Shown one piece after another: positions 26,030 through 32,958 of a DNA stretch of 64,000 nt. This DNA is from Candidatus Omnitrophota bacterium. GTDB lineage: Bacteria > Omnitrophota > Gorgyraeia > Duberdicusellales > 4484-171. The stretch is taken from the NCBI GenBank assembly GCA_023227945.1, contig JALOCC010000002.1, positions 1-64,000 of the forward strand. The letters run 5' to 3'. The first letter of the stretch is position 1; the number at the start of each line of letters is the position of its first letter. Below the pieces are notes generated by a model. It searched no databases, had not been told where the DNA came from, and saw nothing but the letters and a program-made list of their open reading frames with translations. The translations under genes were made by a program, and so were the position numbers.

Positions 26030-26147
26030 AAAATTTAACCTATGCCCTCTTTATAAGTAACATCGGGGCATGAAATAATTATTCCTGGCTGCAAAGCAGC
26101 CAGGAATAATTATCCTGAATTTCAATTTTTCTTCGATTTCTTTCCTG

Positions 26148-26354
26148 CTATTTACTCGCAAGGCTCACGTTAATTGCACGTTTACCTTTGGGATTTTGTT
26201 CAATTTCAAAAGTAACTTCTTCCCCGCCGGTTAAACTTTCAAATGTAATACCCACAAGATTATTCTTATGGAAAAATACATCCGTGCCGTCACTATCAGT
26301 TATGAAACCAAACCCTTTTTCGAGAACCAATTTCTTAATCTTGCCTGTATGCAT
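26148..26354 (-). CDS. Cold-shock-domain protein (CspA-like)
   Basis: 68 residues from the ATG at 26354, with GGAGG 6 nt before. Longer readings run into a palindromic repeat and are rejected. KGFGFITDSDGTDVFFHKNNL contains the RNP1/RNP2 nucleic-acid binding motifs (F-G-F-I, V-F-F-H). A single OB-fold RNA chaperone. It ends QNPKGKRAINVSLASK, normal for the family. It stands alone, with its promoter probably inside or before the repeat. Confidence 0.92.
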   Translation of the reverse strand: MHTGKIKKLVLEKGFGFITDSDGTDVFFHKNNLVGITFESLTGGEEVTFEIEQNPKGKRAINVSLASK

Positions 26355-26505
26355 TTTGACCCTCCATTTAATGAAACTTGCAATTTTCCAAGTGCTCCCT
26401 GCACGTAGAAAAATGATAGCGTGAATTAACCCGTTAGGCGCCAGCAAAACGTGGCCTTTTATTTATCTGGCATCTGAAGGCTTAACCCTATTATACATTT
26501 TACTC
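26355..26505 (-). repeat. Repeat mosaic between the desulforedoxin-like and cold-shock genes
   Basis: Just after the upstream stop the minus strand reads ATAATAGGGTTAAGCC (post-stop repeat family). A TTAA-bounded hairpin follows at 26429-26368, with arms GCTATCATTTTTC and GGAAAATTGC and ends TTAATTC and TTTCATTAA. The repeat stops 7 nt before the cold-shock SD sequence. Confidence 0.65.
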
Positions 26506-26631
26506 CTATCCGTCAATTTTTTCCATCGGTTTTTTGCAACAAACCAGCTCCCCACCGCCAACTTTGGTTACAGTAACTTCATTACCGCAAACATTACACC
26601 GATACTTTTCTCCCACTTTCTTTACTGCCAT
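26506..26631 (-). CDS. Desulforedoxin-like rubredoxin-type protein
   Basis: Only 41 residues from the ATG at 26631, with GGAGG 7 nt upstream. YRCNVCGNEVTVTKVGGGELVC-type pattern: CxxC near the start and CC at residues 33-34 give the four Fe ligands of desulforedoxin (the N-terminal domain of desulfoferrodoxin). It is a small one-iron electron carrier, probably in oxygen defence. Stand-alone desulforedoxins of this size are known in anaerobes. Confidence 0.85.
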   Translation of the reverse strand: MAVKKVGEKYRCNVCGNEVTVTKVGGGELVCCKKPMEKIDG

Positions 26632-26748
26632 GCTGACCTCCTCTATTAAAAGGTTAAAATTATAAAAACTATGAAAATATTCTACTTGAAAAGCATGGGA
26701 TTTTCGTAGTATGTCCGCAGCCGGACACAATTATCCTAAATTTAAGTT

Positions 26749-27693
26749 TCAAGATTTGCTCCCATTATCCTTAGCTATCTGGCCTACAAAAGACAACGTA
26801 GCATCAGCGTAAGCCATATGATAGAAATGGCCCTGCCCTTCTATCGTGTTAAGCGTCGCGTCCGGCAGTGTCTTTGCCAAATACTGGCTAAAATATGGCG
26901 GTATCCAGCGGTCTTCGCTGCCCTGGCGTATTTCTACGTGCGTGTTAATCTTACTGATATCAAAATCCCACGGATGATATATTAACTGGGCATCAAGAGC
27001 CGGCCCGCGGGAACCCTGGCGGAAAAGCTCCTGAAAATCGCGCATAAAAACATATTGCATTTCTGGAATCATAAATAATTCCATATCTGCCTTGCACATA
27101 CTTGAGCGCATCATGTTGACGAAAGCTTGCGGGCTTTTAAGCATCTTCTGCTGAAGCCCAAGCAAAGCGAAGGGTATCTGAAATAAAAATAATGGCAGGC
27201 GGCTGCCTAACTTTGCGTAAAATCTATCCACCGTGCCGAGCTTTTTTAGCGCTTCGGGATCATTATAAAGCGGGACTGCGCCGGCAAGGTCCACCACGAA
27301 ATTAAGCCTCTCTTGTAAACGGTATGCGCAGGCAAGTATGGTCGGCCCGCCCCCTGAAATGCCCATCACCCCAAATCTGTCTATGCCTAATTTGTCGGCG
27401 AGAAGTCCGATGTCGTCTGCCCCGTCAAGGAGTTTTCTCCGCGGAGCAAAATCGGATAACCCGACCCCTGGCCTATCAGGCACAATTATTCTATATCCGT
27501 GCTGCCTGGCAGAATCGTGCAGAAGCATGACGTGAATGTGCGAACCGGTTCCGTGGCAAAAAAATATGGGCTTTCCGGCTGGATCGCCGTATTCGTAATA
27601 AGCTATTTTGCGCCTGCTTTTTAAAGTAAAAAAACAAACCGCGCTATTCAGCTCTTCTATCTTATCCCGGCTTAATATTTGTGGCTGCGTCAT
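26749..27693 (-). CDS. Alpha/beta-hydrolase
   Basis: 314 residues from the ATG at 27693. Oxyanion region FFCHGTGSH, nucleophile elbow GISGGG (Ser), probable acid Asp in GSEDRWIPPY and His in GQGHFYH. It is cytosolic and of the esterase/haloperoxidase/peptide-hydrolase type; substrate unknown. Translation from 27735 would start inside a promoter repeat: TTGACC-N17-TAGAAT ends 13 nt before 27693, so the mRNA would be nearly leaderless and the start at 27693 is preferred. Confidence 0.85.
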   Translation of the reverse strand: MTQPQILSRDKIEELNSAVCFFTLKSRRKIAYYEYGDPAGKPIFFCHGTGSHIHVMLLHDSARQHGYRIIVPDRPGVGLSDFAPRRKLLDGADDIGLLADKLGIDRFGVMGISGGGPTILACAYRLQERLNFVVDLAGAVPLYNDPEALKKLGTVDRFYAKLGSRLPLFLFQIPFALLGLQQKMLKSPQAFVNMMRSSMCKADMELFMIPEMQYVFMRDFQELFRQGSRGPALDAQLIYHPWDFDISKINTHVEIRQGSEDRWIPPYFSQYLAKTLPDATLNTIEGQGHFYHMAYADATLSFVGQIAKDNGSKS

Positions 27694-27706
27694 CAGAATT
27701 GAAATT

Positions 27707-27735
27707 ATTCTACTGCGGGAAAATACAGCGGTCAA
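27707..27735 (-). promoter_or_regulatory. Repeat-borne promoter of the hydrolase gene
   Basis: TTGACC (27735-27730), 17 nt, TAGAAT (27712-27707), with the repeat-specific CCCGCAG before the -10 box. The predicted start is about 6 nt before the ATG at 27693. The distal repeat end GGAATTCCGGGGCACAATA (near 27812-27794) is split off by about 60 bp. Confidence 0.6.
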
Positions 27736-27819
27736 TGATTTTGGTTATTAGATTGTAGGTTTTTAGGTTAATAAGCGTAAAAAAAATATTAAATATTGTG
27801 CCCCGGAATTCCTCTATTT

Positions 27820-28389
27820 TTAGAAATAATACCTTCCTCCTTCGAAACGAGCTTTCTTGACTTTTTGATAATCCCTGTAACAAACATATGCTATCAGCAA
27901 AAAAACAACACAGAAAATTAATATTGCACCGCTTGACAGGATAAGCCATTTCATAGTAGCCCCGGGTTCCAATACGGAAATTGTTAAATCTTGCGGTTTA
28001 TAATATACATCTACCCGCTTACCAGCAGGATAATTATTGACTTTTTGCTCAGCCCAGCTCTTCCCTCCTGAGCTATTCATAAAAGTAAGACGGCGGCCTT
28101 CATATTCGATTCCATTGATTTTATAAGTATAGTATATATTAGGCGAGTATCGCGTTGCACGCAATCGCCGGCTACTACCATTTGCGTGCCGAGTAATTTC
28201 GGATGAAACAATATAGCCTTCGGTAGATGGCCATTGAGAAGAACTAACGCCATTTTCTGCTTGTCGATAAATACCACTGCCCATCCAAACGGCTAGAGAA
28301 ACAAAAACAATAACTAACCCAACGGCAAGTTTCATGCGAATTGCCCGGTCTCTTTCAGAAAGGTTTATTTGTCGAATATTTTTCTCCAT
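27820..28389 (-). CDS. DUF3592 membrane protein (paralog 2)
   Basis: 189 residues. Two membrane helices (about 19-40 and 140-165) around the DUF3592 domain: GYIVSSEITRHANGSSRR, YYTYKINGIEYEGRRLTF and NYPAGKRVDVYYKPQDLTIS. Longer by about 40 residues than the paralog at 25583-26029, mainly at both ends. The pair probably arose by duplication. GAGGTAG stands before the start. Confidence 0.85.
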   Translation of the reverse strand: MEKNIRQINLSERDRAIRMKLAVGLVIVFVSLAVWMGSGIYRQAENGVSSSQWPSTEGYIVSSEITRHANGSSRRLRATRYSPNIYYTYKINGIEYEGRRLTFMNSSGGKSWAEQKVNNYPAGKRVDVYYKPQDLTISVLEPGATMKWLILSSGAILIFCVVFLLIAYVCYRDYQKVKKARFEGGRYYF

Positions 28390-28497
28390 TGCTAAACTAC
28401 CTCCTCAATTTCAAGCACCATCAACAACAATCAGCGTCCACCTCCGGGGTGGACGGGGTTTCATCTGACATCTGAAGGCCTGATCCCGTTATCCTCT

Positions 28498-28779
28498 CTA
28501 ACGATATTCGCGAAGATAACGTTTTACCCTATCATGACTGCCAGCAAGCACAAGATAAACATATTCTTTTTCAATTTTTACAATCACTCTTATGCGGATA
28601 TCCACCCTAAATTCATATTTGTCATGGTTTATCTTTTTAAAACCCAGGCCAACGGGAAAAACACCAGAGACAAGAAAATCATTAAATTGCACAAGGGTTT
28701 CCTTTAATTTATCTTTATCGCGAGAAGAAAGCTTTTTAAGTGAGCGTTCAAAGGAAGGAAGAATTTTTACTATTCTCAT
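28498..28779 (-). CDS. RelE/ParE-type toxin
   Basis: 93 residues, usual toxin length. FERSLKKLSSRDKDKLKETL, FRVDIRIRVIVKIEKEYVYLVLAGSHD and the basic end RVKRYLREYR fit the RelE/ParE fold; YLVLAGSHD is the YafQ/mRNase-type strand with catalytic His. It probably cleaves mRNA or acts on gyrase. It starts 2 nt after the antitoxin stop, the typical layout. Confidence 0.85.
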   Translation of the reverse strand: MRIVKILPSFERSLKKLSSRDKDKLKETLVQFNDFLVSGVFPVGLGFKKINHDKYEFRVDIRIRVIVKIEKEYVYLVLAGSHDRVKRYLREYR

Positions 28780-28781
28780 TA

Positions 28782-29039
28782 CTATATCTTTGTAATGTAT
28801 TCTCCAAATTCTTTTCCTGATTTTAAAGATTTCGCTTTGCCTTTTTCTTTCTTAACTATACGGTCTATCTTTTTTAAATCTTTTGCGCTATATTTTGGGG
28901 CAATTTCAACAGGCATAAGCCTTAGATAGTTATCCTCTATATCTATGGCAAAAAGCTCCCCTTTTTTCAAATGTAAGCGCTTCACAAGGCTTTGCGGAAT
29001 AGTAATCTGATTTTTCGTTTTAAGACGCGTTACTGTCAT
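28782..29039 (-). CDS. AbrB/MazE-type antitoxin
   Basis: 85 residues from the ATG at 29039, which has GGAGGTG at 6 nt. LKTKNQITIPQSLVKRLHLKKGE is the swapped-hairpin AbrB DNA-binding domain. The second half (APKYSAKDLKKIDRIVKKEKGK) is the charged toxin-binding tail. It would neutralise the RelE/ParE-type toxin and repress the operon through the palindrome upstream. An AbrB antitoxin with a RelE-fold toxin is a less common but known combination. Confidence 0.85.
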   Translation of the reverse strand: MTVTRLKTKNQITIPQSLVKRLHLKKGELFAIDIEDNYLRLMPVEIAPKYSAKDLKKIDRIVKKEKGKAKSLKSGKEFGEYITKI

Positions 29040-29058
29040 TGTTTTCACCTCCATTAGA

Positions 29059-29105
29059 AGTATACCATATAGTAGGAAAGTATGTCAAGTTAGAATTTCT
29101 AACTT
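29059..29105 (-). promoter_or_regulatory. Promoter and autoregulatory operator of the toxin-antitoxin operon
   Basis: TTGACA (29088-29083), 18 nt, TATACT (29064-29059). A perfect 9+1+9 inverted repeat AAGTTAGAA-A-TTCTAACTT (29105-29087) overlaps the -35 box, where bound antitoxin would block RNA polymerase. Confidence 0.75.
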
Positions 29106-29363
29106 TGTTATAATAATCATATGATATATTTTAACTAAACCTTACCTCCTTATCGCCGCCTCCCCTCTTTAATCTATATCACTTACGGAGTGGAGTGGGT
29201 TAAATAATAAATGGCGGGCGAGGCCTAACCCCGGCTGCGAAGCAGCCGTGTCCGTGCTGCTCTGATAAATTTTCGTAGAAAATTTATCAGTATATAGGCA
29301 GCCGGACATAAGCATCCTAAACTCTAATGTTGGGTCTTGGCCCCGTTATCCTTCCGCGATATC
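29106..29363. repeat. Repeat mosaic, no gene
   Basis: A perfect 13-bp-arm hairpin (CTGATAAATTTTC-GTA-complement, 29262-29290) lies inside weaker arms GTCCGTGCTGC and GGCAGCCGGAC. Just downstream of the next stop the post-stop repeat reads GATAACGGGGCCAAGACC (29351-29334, minus). No coding signal. Confidence 0.65.
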
Positions 29364-30281
29364 TCAAAAATGAAAAGTAGATAATATTTTTTTGACTTCA
29401 TTCTCTAATGCCAAGTCACCAAAATATTTTATAATGTAATATAAACCATTATGCAGGGCATGGATGATTCCGAATAATTCAATACTATTATCAATGGAGA
29501 TGGAGTGGAACTCTCCCCATACAGTATTTTTTTCACCATCAATTGTCTTATCTATCAATAAAAAAGGATTAGATTTTCGCTCCATCTGCGAAACCGTTTT
29601 TTCTAAAGTTTTTAATAATGAGTGCTCTTCATGCTCTTTGTTAAAAATTGTCTTTTTATCTACAGGCGTGACGCAAACATGTAAAGATAATGATAAATTT
29701 TCTTTTTTGTATTTAAAGGTTGCCTCTTTGGGATTGCATACGAAATCCAGGAGTTTTCTTTCTGCCATCCAGCCATCGGATAGATTCAAAGAAAATGCAT
29801 ATTTTCTATTGCGATATATCTTTCCTTTAATGGCCGATGGATTTACTTTAGTTTCTTCTCTCACGGCACCAGAAGGCTCAACATAGATGGAATTTTTCAA
29901 CTCGCCTCCTACCAAGGGCGTTACCCTGAACGGCACCAATCCGGTTTTCCACCAATATTTGGCATCGGCACTGGCTACTTCCAAGTCAAGACTCCTTAAC
30001 ATTGCCGCTTGCTTACACATCATTATCGGGCTGGTTGTCCCCTGGGGCAAGAATCGCACAAATCCGCCGGCGCCGAGCTTATTAAGCGGGTCTGACTCGG
30101 CCATCTGTTTTAATTTAAGTTGCAGCTGGGCATAAGTAAAACAATCTCGGCGAAAATCAATCAGCTTCTGGCTGATATACAAATAGCCTTCTCCGGGAAG
30201 AATTACTGTATCATGGCAGGGGCAGTTTTTATCAGAACAAAATCCTTCTTTTGGCGGGCGAGGCACTTCGAAATAGTCCAT
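29364..30281 (-). CDS. Protein of unknown function with an N-terminal cysteine motif
   Basis: 305 residues, no signal peptide. The start holds CSDKNCPCHD (possible zinc site). The middle (LGAGGFVRFLPQG, MMCKQAAMLRSLDLEVASAD) and the strand-rich second half (KYAFSLNLSDGW, LSLSLHVCVTP, HALHNGLYYIIKYFGD) are not assigned by me to a family; the second half resembles a PsbP/Mog1-like exported fold but has no signal. AGGAGCC is 5 nt before the start. Confidence 0.55.
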   Translation of the reverse strand: MDYFEVPRPPKEGFCSDKNCPCHDTVILPGEGYLYISQKLIDFRRDCFTYAQLQLKLKQMAESDPLNKLGAGGFVRFLPQGTTSPIMMCKQAAMLRSLDLEVASADAKYWWKTGLVPFRVTPLVGGELKNSIYVEPSGAVREETKVNPSAIKGKIYRNRKYAFSLNLSDGWMAERKLLDFVCNPKEATFKYKKENLSLSLHVCVTPVDKKTIFNKEHEEHSLLKTLEKTVSQMERKSNPFLLIDKTIDGEKNTVWGEFHSISIDNSIELFGIIHALHNGLYYIIKYFGDLALENEVKKILSTFHF

Positions 30282-30611
30282 TTTTGGCTCCTATTTTTAG
30301 AAGCTATTTTTCATGCCAAATGCAAAAATCATATTTTATCTGTCATCTTCCCTTAAATTCCACCTACGCGGTGGGATTTAGGTTAATTTGAAAGTTGTGG
30401 GTATTTTACTGCGGGAAATTAATGAGTGCAACATTTTTCAAGCCAATAATGGCGCTCGCCTCGCTTCGCTTGGCGAAGCGGGCAAGAAAAATGTTAGCAC
30501 GAATTAACCCTGAGCGACTTGTGGTGAGCCTTACCGAATCAAGCCGAAGGAAGCCGAACGGGATGGAGTGGCCAAGATGGAACCAAATTTATCAAATCTT
30601 TATTGATAGTG
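30282..30611. repeat. Repeat mosaic, no gene
   Basis: It contains the hairpin CCTAAATCCCACC/GGTGGGATTTAGG family (30352-30382), a promoter-repeat fragment with TAAAAT (30408-30403), a TTAA-bounded hairpin at 30419-30507 with arms GTGCAACATTTTTC and GAAAAATGTTAGCAC, then a CCTGAGCGAC...GAAGG repeat to about 30560. The hairpin appears to have been inserted into the promoter repeat, replacing its -35 region. Confidence 0.65.
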
Positions 30612-31073
30612 TTATTCAATAAGAAAATAATAGCTTCCTGTCTTTTTATTATATAACAGCCAATGCAATAAAGAGTATTGCCTGTTATCGCTGGCCTTTA
30701 CTTTCTTGTCATAGCGAATACATACCAGGTTTTCCACATCATTTAAGATGATTTTATCATTAGGGTATTCCCTCAAAAAAAACCTGCGAGGCACTGATGA
30801 ATCAGCAGGAGAATATAAATTCTGGTCTTTTAAAATTATTGTTTCTTTGCTCCGAAACTTTATGCAAACCGGATTATCCAGCCAAGCCATTCCGCCGCTA
30901 CGCAGCCCTTTTACTTTTTCTATCGGGGTTGAAAAATAATGCCTATACATAGCTTTTGCATCGGGCTGGAAGCTTCTCATAATTAAAGCCCTACAACCGG
31001 CCATTAAAAGAAGATAAACGATAATAACACCAACTAGATTCAGGACTATTATTTTGAAAACTTTTGTATTCAT
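30612..31073 (-). CDS. Membrane-anchored protein of unknown function
   Basis: 153 residues. One N-terminal helix (about 7-27, IIVLNLVGVIIVYLLLMAGC; the Cys could be lipidated but the lipobox is poor). The rest (ALIMRSFQPDAKAMYRHYFS, NLVCIRYDKKVKASDN) is a soluble domain without known motif. Stand-alone between repeats. Confidence 0.55.
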   Translation of the reverse strand: MNTKVFKIIVLNLVGVIIVYLLLMAGCRALIMRSFQPDAKAMYRHYFSTPIEKVKGLRSGGMAWLDNPVCIKFRSKETIILKDQNLYSPADSSVPRRFFLREYPNDKIILNDVENLVCIRYDKKVKASDNRQYSLLHWLLYNKKTGSYYFLIE

Positions 31074-31094
31074 ATTTTTTTATTATATGGCTAA

Positions 31095-31345
31095 TGTTAA
31101 CTTTTGATTATTGAATAAAAAACTAACACCCGTGAACTTGCTGGTATTTTACCCCTGAACCAGTCCAGAACCAGTATAGGTTCTGTACGGTTCAGCCGCC
31201 AAACCAGACCGAAGGTCGATTTAGGGCTGCCCTGAACCGAATTCATTCTGGTTCGAGGCAGGGTTTCGCTTGAAAGCTTCACTGCCGGAAAAAAGTGTGG
31301 TCAAATGATTAAGTATTGTGCCCCCGGAATTCCATTGTGCCATCG
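31095..31345 (-). repeat. Promoter repeat interrupted by a palindromic insertion
   Basis: The outer parts match the promoter repeat: GGAATTCCGGGGGCACAATA with TTTGACC (to 31299) and, 147 bp further instead of 17, TAAAATACC (31151-31143) plus AGTTAACAT. The extra 130 bp hold a palindrome made of AACCAG/CTGGTT and GGTTCAGG/CCTGAACC units. Confidence 0.6.
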
Positions 31346-31359
31346 GAGTTATTGAACTT

Positions 31360-32217
31360 TTAATAACTGAATTCCACAACTTCGTTAGTTTCGCGGGTTG
31401 TTTGCGCTGAAGGTATAATATCCCTGCGCGAACGGCCGCCGCCTGCCAGAGACATATGTAATGTTTGGGTGCTTTCTCTTTTGGCTATGCCAAAAGGAAC
31501 GTCTTCGGAAATCCATATCCGCTCAGAAGTATTAATTATGAGCAACGTGGAAGGTATTGTTTTAGTAGCAGGCATTGTCTGCCGGGTAAGGCTATGAATT
31601 TGATAGACCTTACATAAAATATCCTTATCCGCAATCTTTAAAACCTCATCTGATACAAATTTAAAATCTGTGATTTTTCTTTCTACCCGCATTCCTCTTG
31701 CATGGTCTCCTGCTTCTTTATTCCTTTCTCTCTCCTGTGAGCGGGTAACCGGGATTAAGGCAATTCCGATGCCGCCGGCTCCAAGAGCATTTATAAAAGT
31801 TGCTGGCATGCCTGACATTGACGGGTCTTTAAAATCTGCCAGCGGTTGTATATTTTCATACGGCGAAACTACCTTGCGTAACGATGCTGAATCCTCTGAA
31901 AATGTATAAGTTCTTCCTTCCGTTACAGAATCAATAACATAAATCTTGCCATTATCTGCGGCTTTTACATCCTTCACTGTTTTTACCGTAAAATAAGTTC
32001 TGCCTAAACCATCCTGTATGTGTTTTATTTTTACATTGCTTCCTTTAGAAAGGCGGGAAATATTGATATCAGGAATATCAGAAGCAGATAAAGCTTTGGC
32101 TTGTTCGAAACGCAACACATCAACATTAGTATTTGCGCTATCATTCGAAGTAGCTTGAGGCGTTGTAGCTGCGCAACCGGAAAATAAAAGTATTGCGAAA
32201 AAATAAAATCGCATCAA
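31360..32217 (-). CDS. Lipoprotein of unknown function
   Basis: 285 residues. The lipobox LFSGC at about residues 11-15 marks an SPII-processed lipoprotein. A strand-rich body follows with no motif I know: TYFTVKTVKDVKAADNGKIY, a glycine-rich helix (GAGGIGIALIPVTRSQE) and a C-terminal sheet (KVYQIHSLTRQTMPATKTIP). Probably held at the inner or outer membrane. Monocistronic. Confidence 0.65.
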   Translation of the reverse strand: MMRFYFFAILLFSGCAATTPQATSNDSANTNVDVLRFEQAKALSASDIPDINISRLSKGSNVKIKHIQDGLGRTYFTVKTVKDVKAADNGKIYVIDSVTEGRTYTFSEDSASLRKVVSPYENIQPLADFKDPSMSGMPATFINALGAGGIGIALIPVTRSQERERNKEAGDHARGMRVERKITDFKFVSDEVLKIADKDILCKVYQIHSLTRQTMPATKTIPSTLLIINTSERIWISEDVPFGIAKRESTQTLHMSLAGGGRSRRDIIPSAQTTRETNEVVEFSY

Positions 32218-32267
32218 TTTATTTTACCAATACTGTATATAATGACAAGAAAAACATTTTTCCCTAC

Positions 32268-32723
32268 CTACGCGGTGGGATTTAGGTTTTTTAATCTTTG
32301 CCCTGCCTCTTCATGCGTCCAGCCACGTAAACCGGTTTCGGCTTCTATTATATTGACAATTTTATTGTAAATAATTTCCGAAAATCTTTGCGCGTCATCA
32401 GTTGCAACTCGTGAAAAAAATCCCAATAAACTTTTCTCAATAACAACGCCGGCTATAAACGTGTTAATGTCTTTTTCCCGCGCGAAAAAATTAATTCTAA
32501 TAGAAATTTTCTTATCGAATTGTATAAAAATATCTGATGCCACAATTTTAGGATCATTATCCCCTTTTAACTGAATTTTATATTTGTTTAAATATTCCTG
32601 CGAAATGAGTGTATAAATTTTTTGGACAAGAGATTGGACAAAAGGAACCAAACATTTGGCGTCGTTGCCTTTGACGGGAAACACTATTCTTCTTTGTTCA
32701 ATCATATCTTTGCTCATCTTCAA
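32268..32723 (-). CDS. Protein of unknown function, C-terminus supplied by a repeat
   Basis: 151 residues, or slightly fewer if the ATG at Met 3 or Met 7 is used (the longest frame begins with TTG). No signal or membrane helix; predicted alpha/beta. No family recognised. The last residues LNPTA and the TAG stop are read from the small hairpin repeat CCTAAATCCCACC at 32262-32286, so the original end has been replaced. Confidence 0.5.
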   Translation of the reverse strand: MKMSKDMIEQRRIVFPVKGNDAKCLVPFVQSLVQKIYTLISQEYLNKYKIQLKGDNDPKIVASDIFIQFDKKISIRINFFAREKDINTFIAGVVIEKSLLGFFSRVATDDAQRFSEIIYNKIVNIIEAETGLRGWTHEEAGQRLKNLNPTA

Positions 32724-32958
32724 TAATCAGTAATATCAACCTAAAGCCCACCTACGCGGTAGGATTTAGGTTAACTAAAAACCGGCGGTTGTGAAATCTA
32801 ATGAGCACATCATTTTTCCAAGCCAATAGTGGCGCAGGAAAAATGATAGTGCGAATTAACCCTGAGCGAGCGAAGCGAGTCGAAGGGTCTCTCCCTGCTA
32901 AGGGTGAGGCCTGACCCGATTAGTTTCTAATCTTGAGGTCTGACCCCATTATCACTGG
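32724..32958. repeat. Repeat mosaic between the HEPN gene and its neighbour
   Basis: From the HEPN stop the minus strand reads the post-stop repeat GATAATGGGGTCAGACC twice in variant form (32953-32906), a CTGAGCGAGCGAAG-type repeat, a TTAA-bounded hairpin (32859-32799, arms GCACTATCATTTTTCC and GGAAAAATGATGTGC) and a CCTAAATCCYACC hairpin (32770-32738). Confidence 0.7.

Noticed and set aside
26355..26447. Longer N-terminus for the cold-shock protein
   Set aside because: The extra residues are a translated palindromic repeat; the cold-shock fold begins at the ATG with an SD sequence at 26354.
26355..26505. Classical integron attC site
   Set aside because: GTTAAGC and GCCTAAC are present but point away from each other compared with a real attC, and no paired L boxes or integrase are found.
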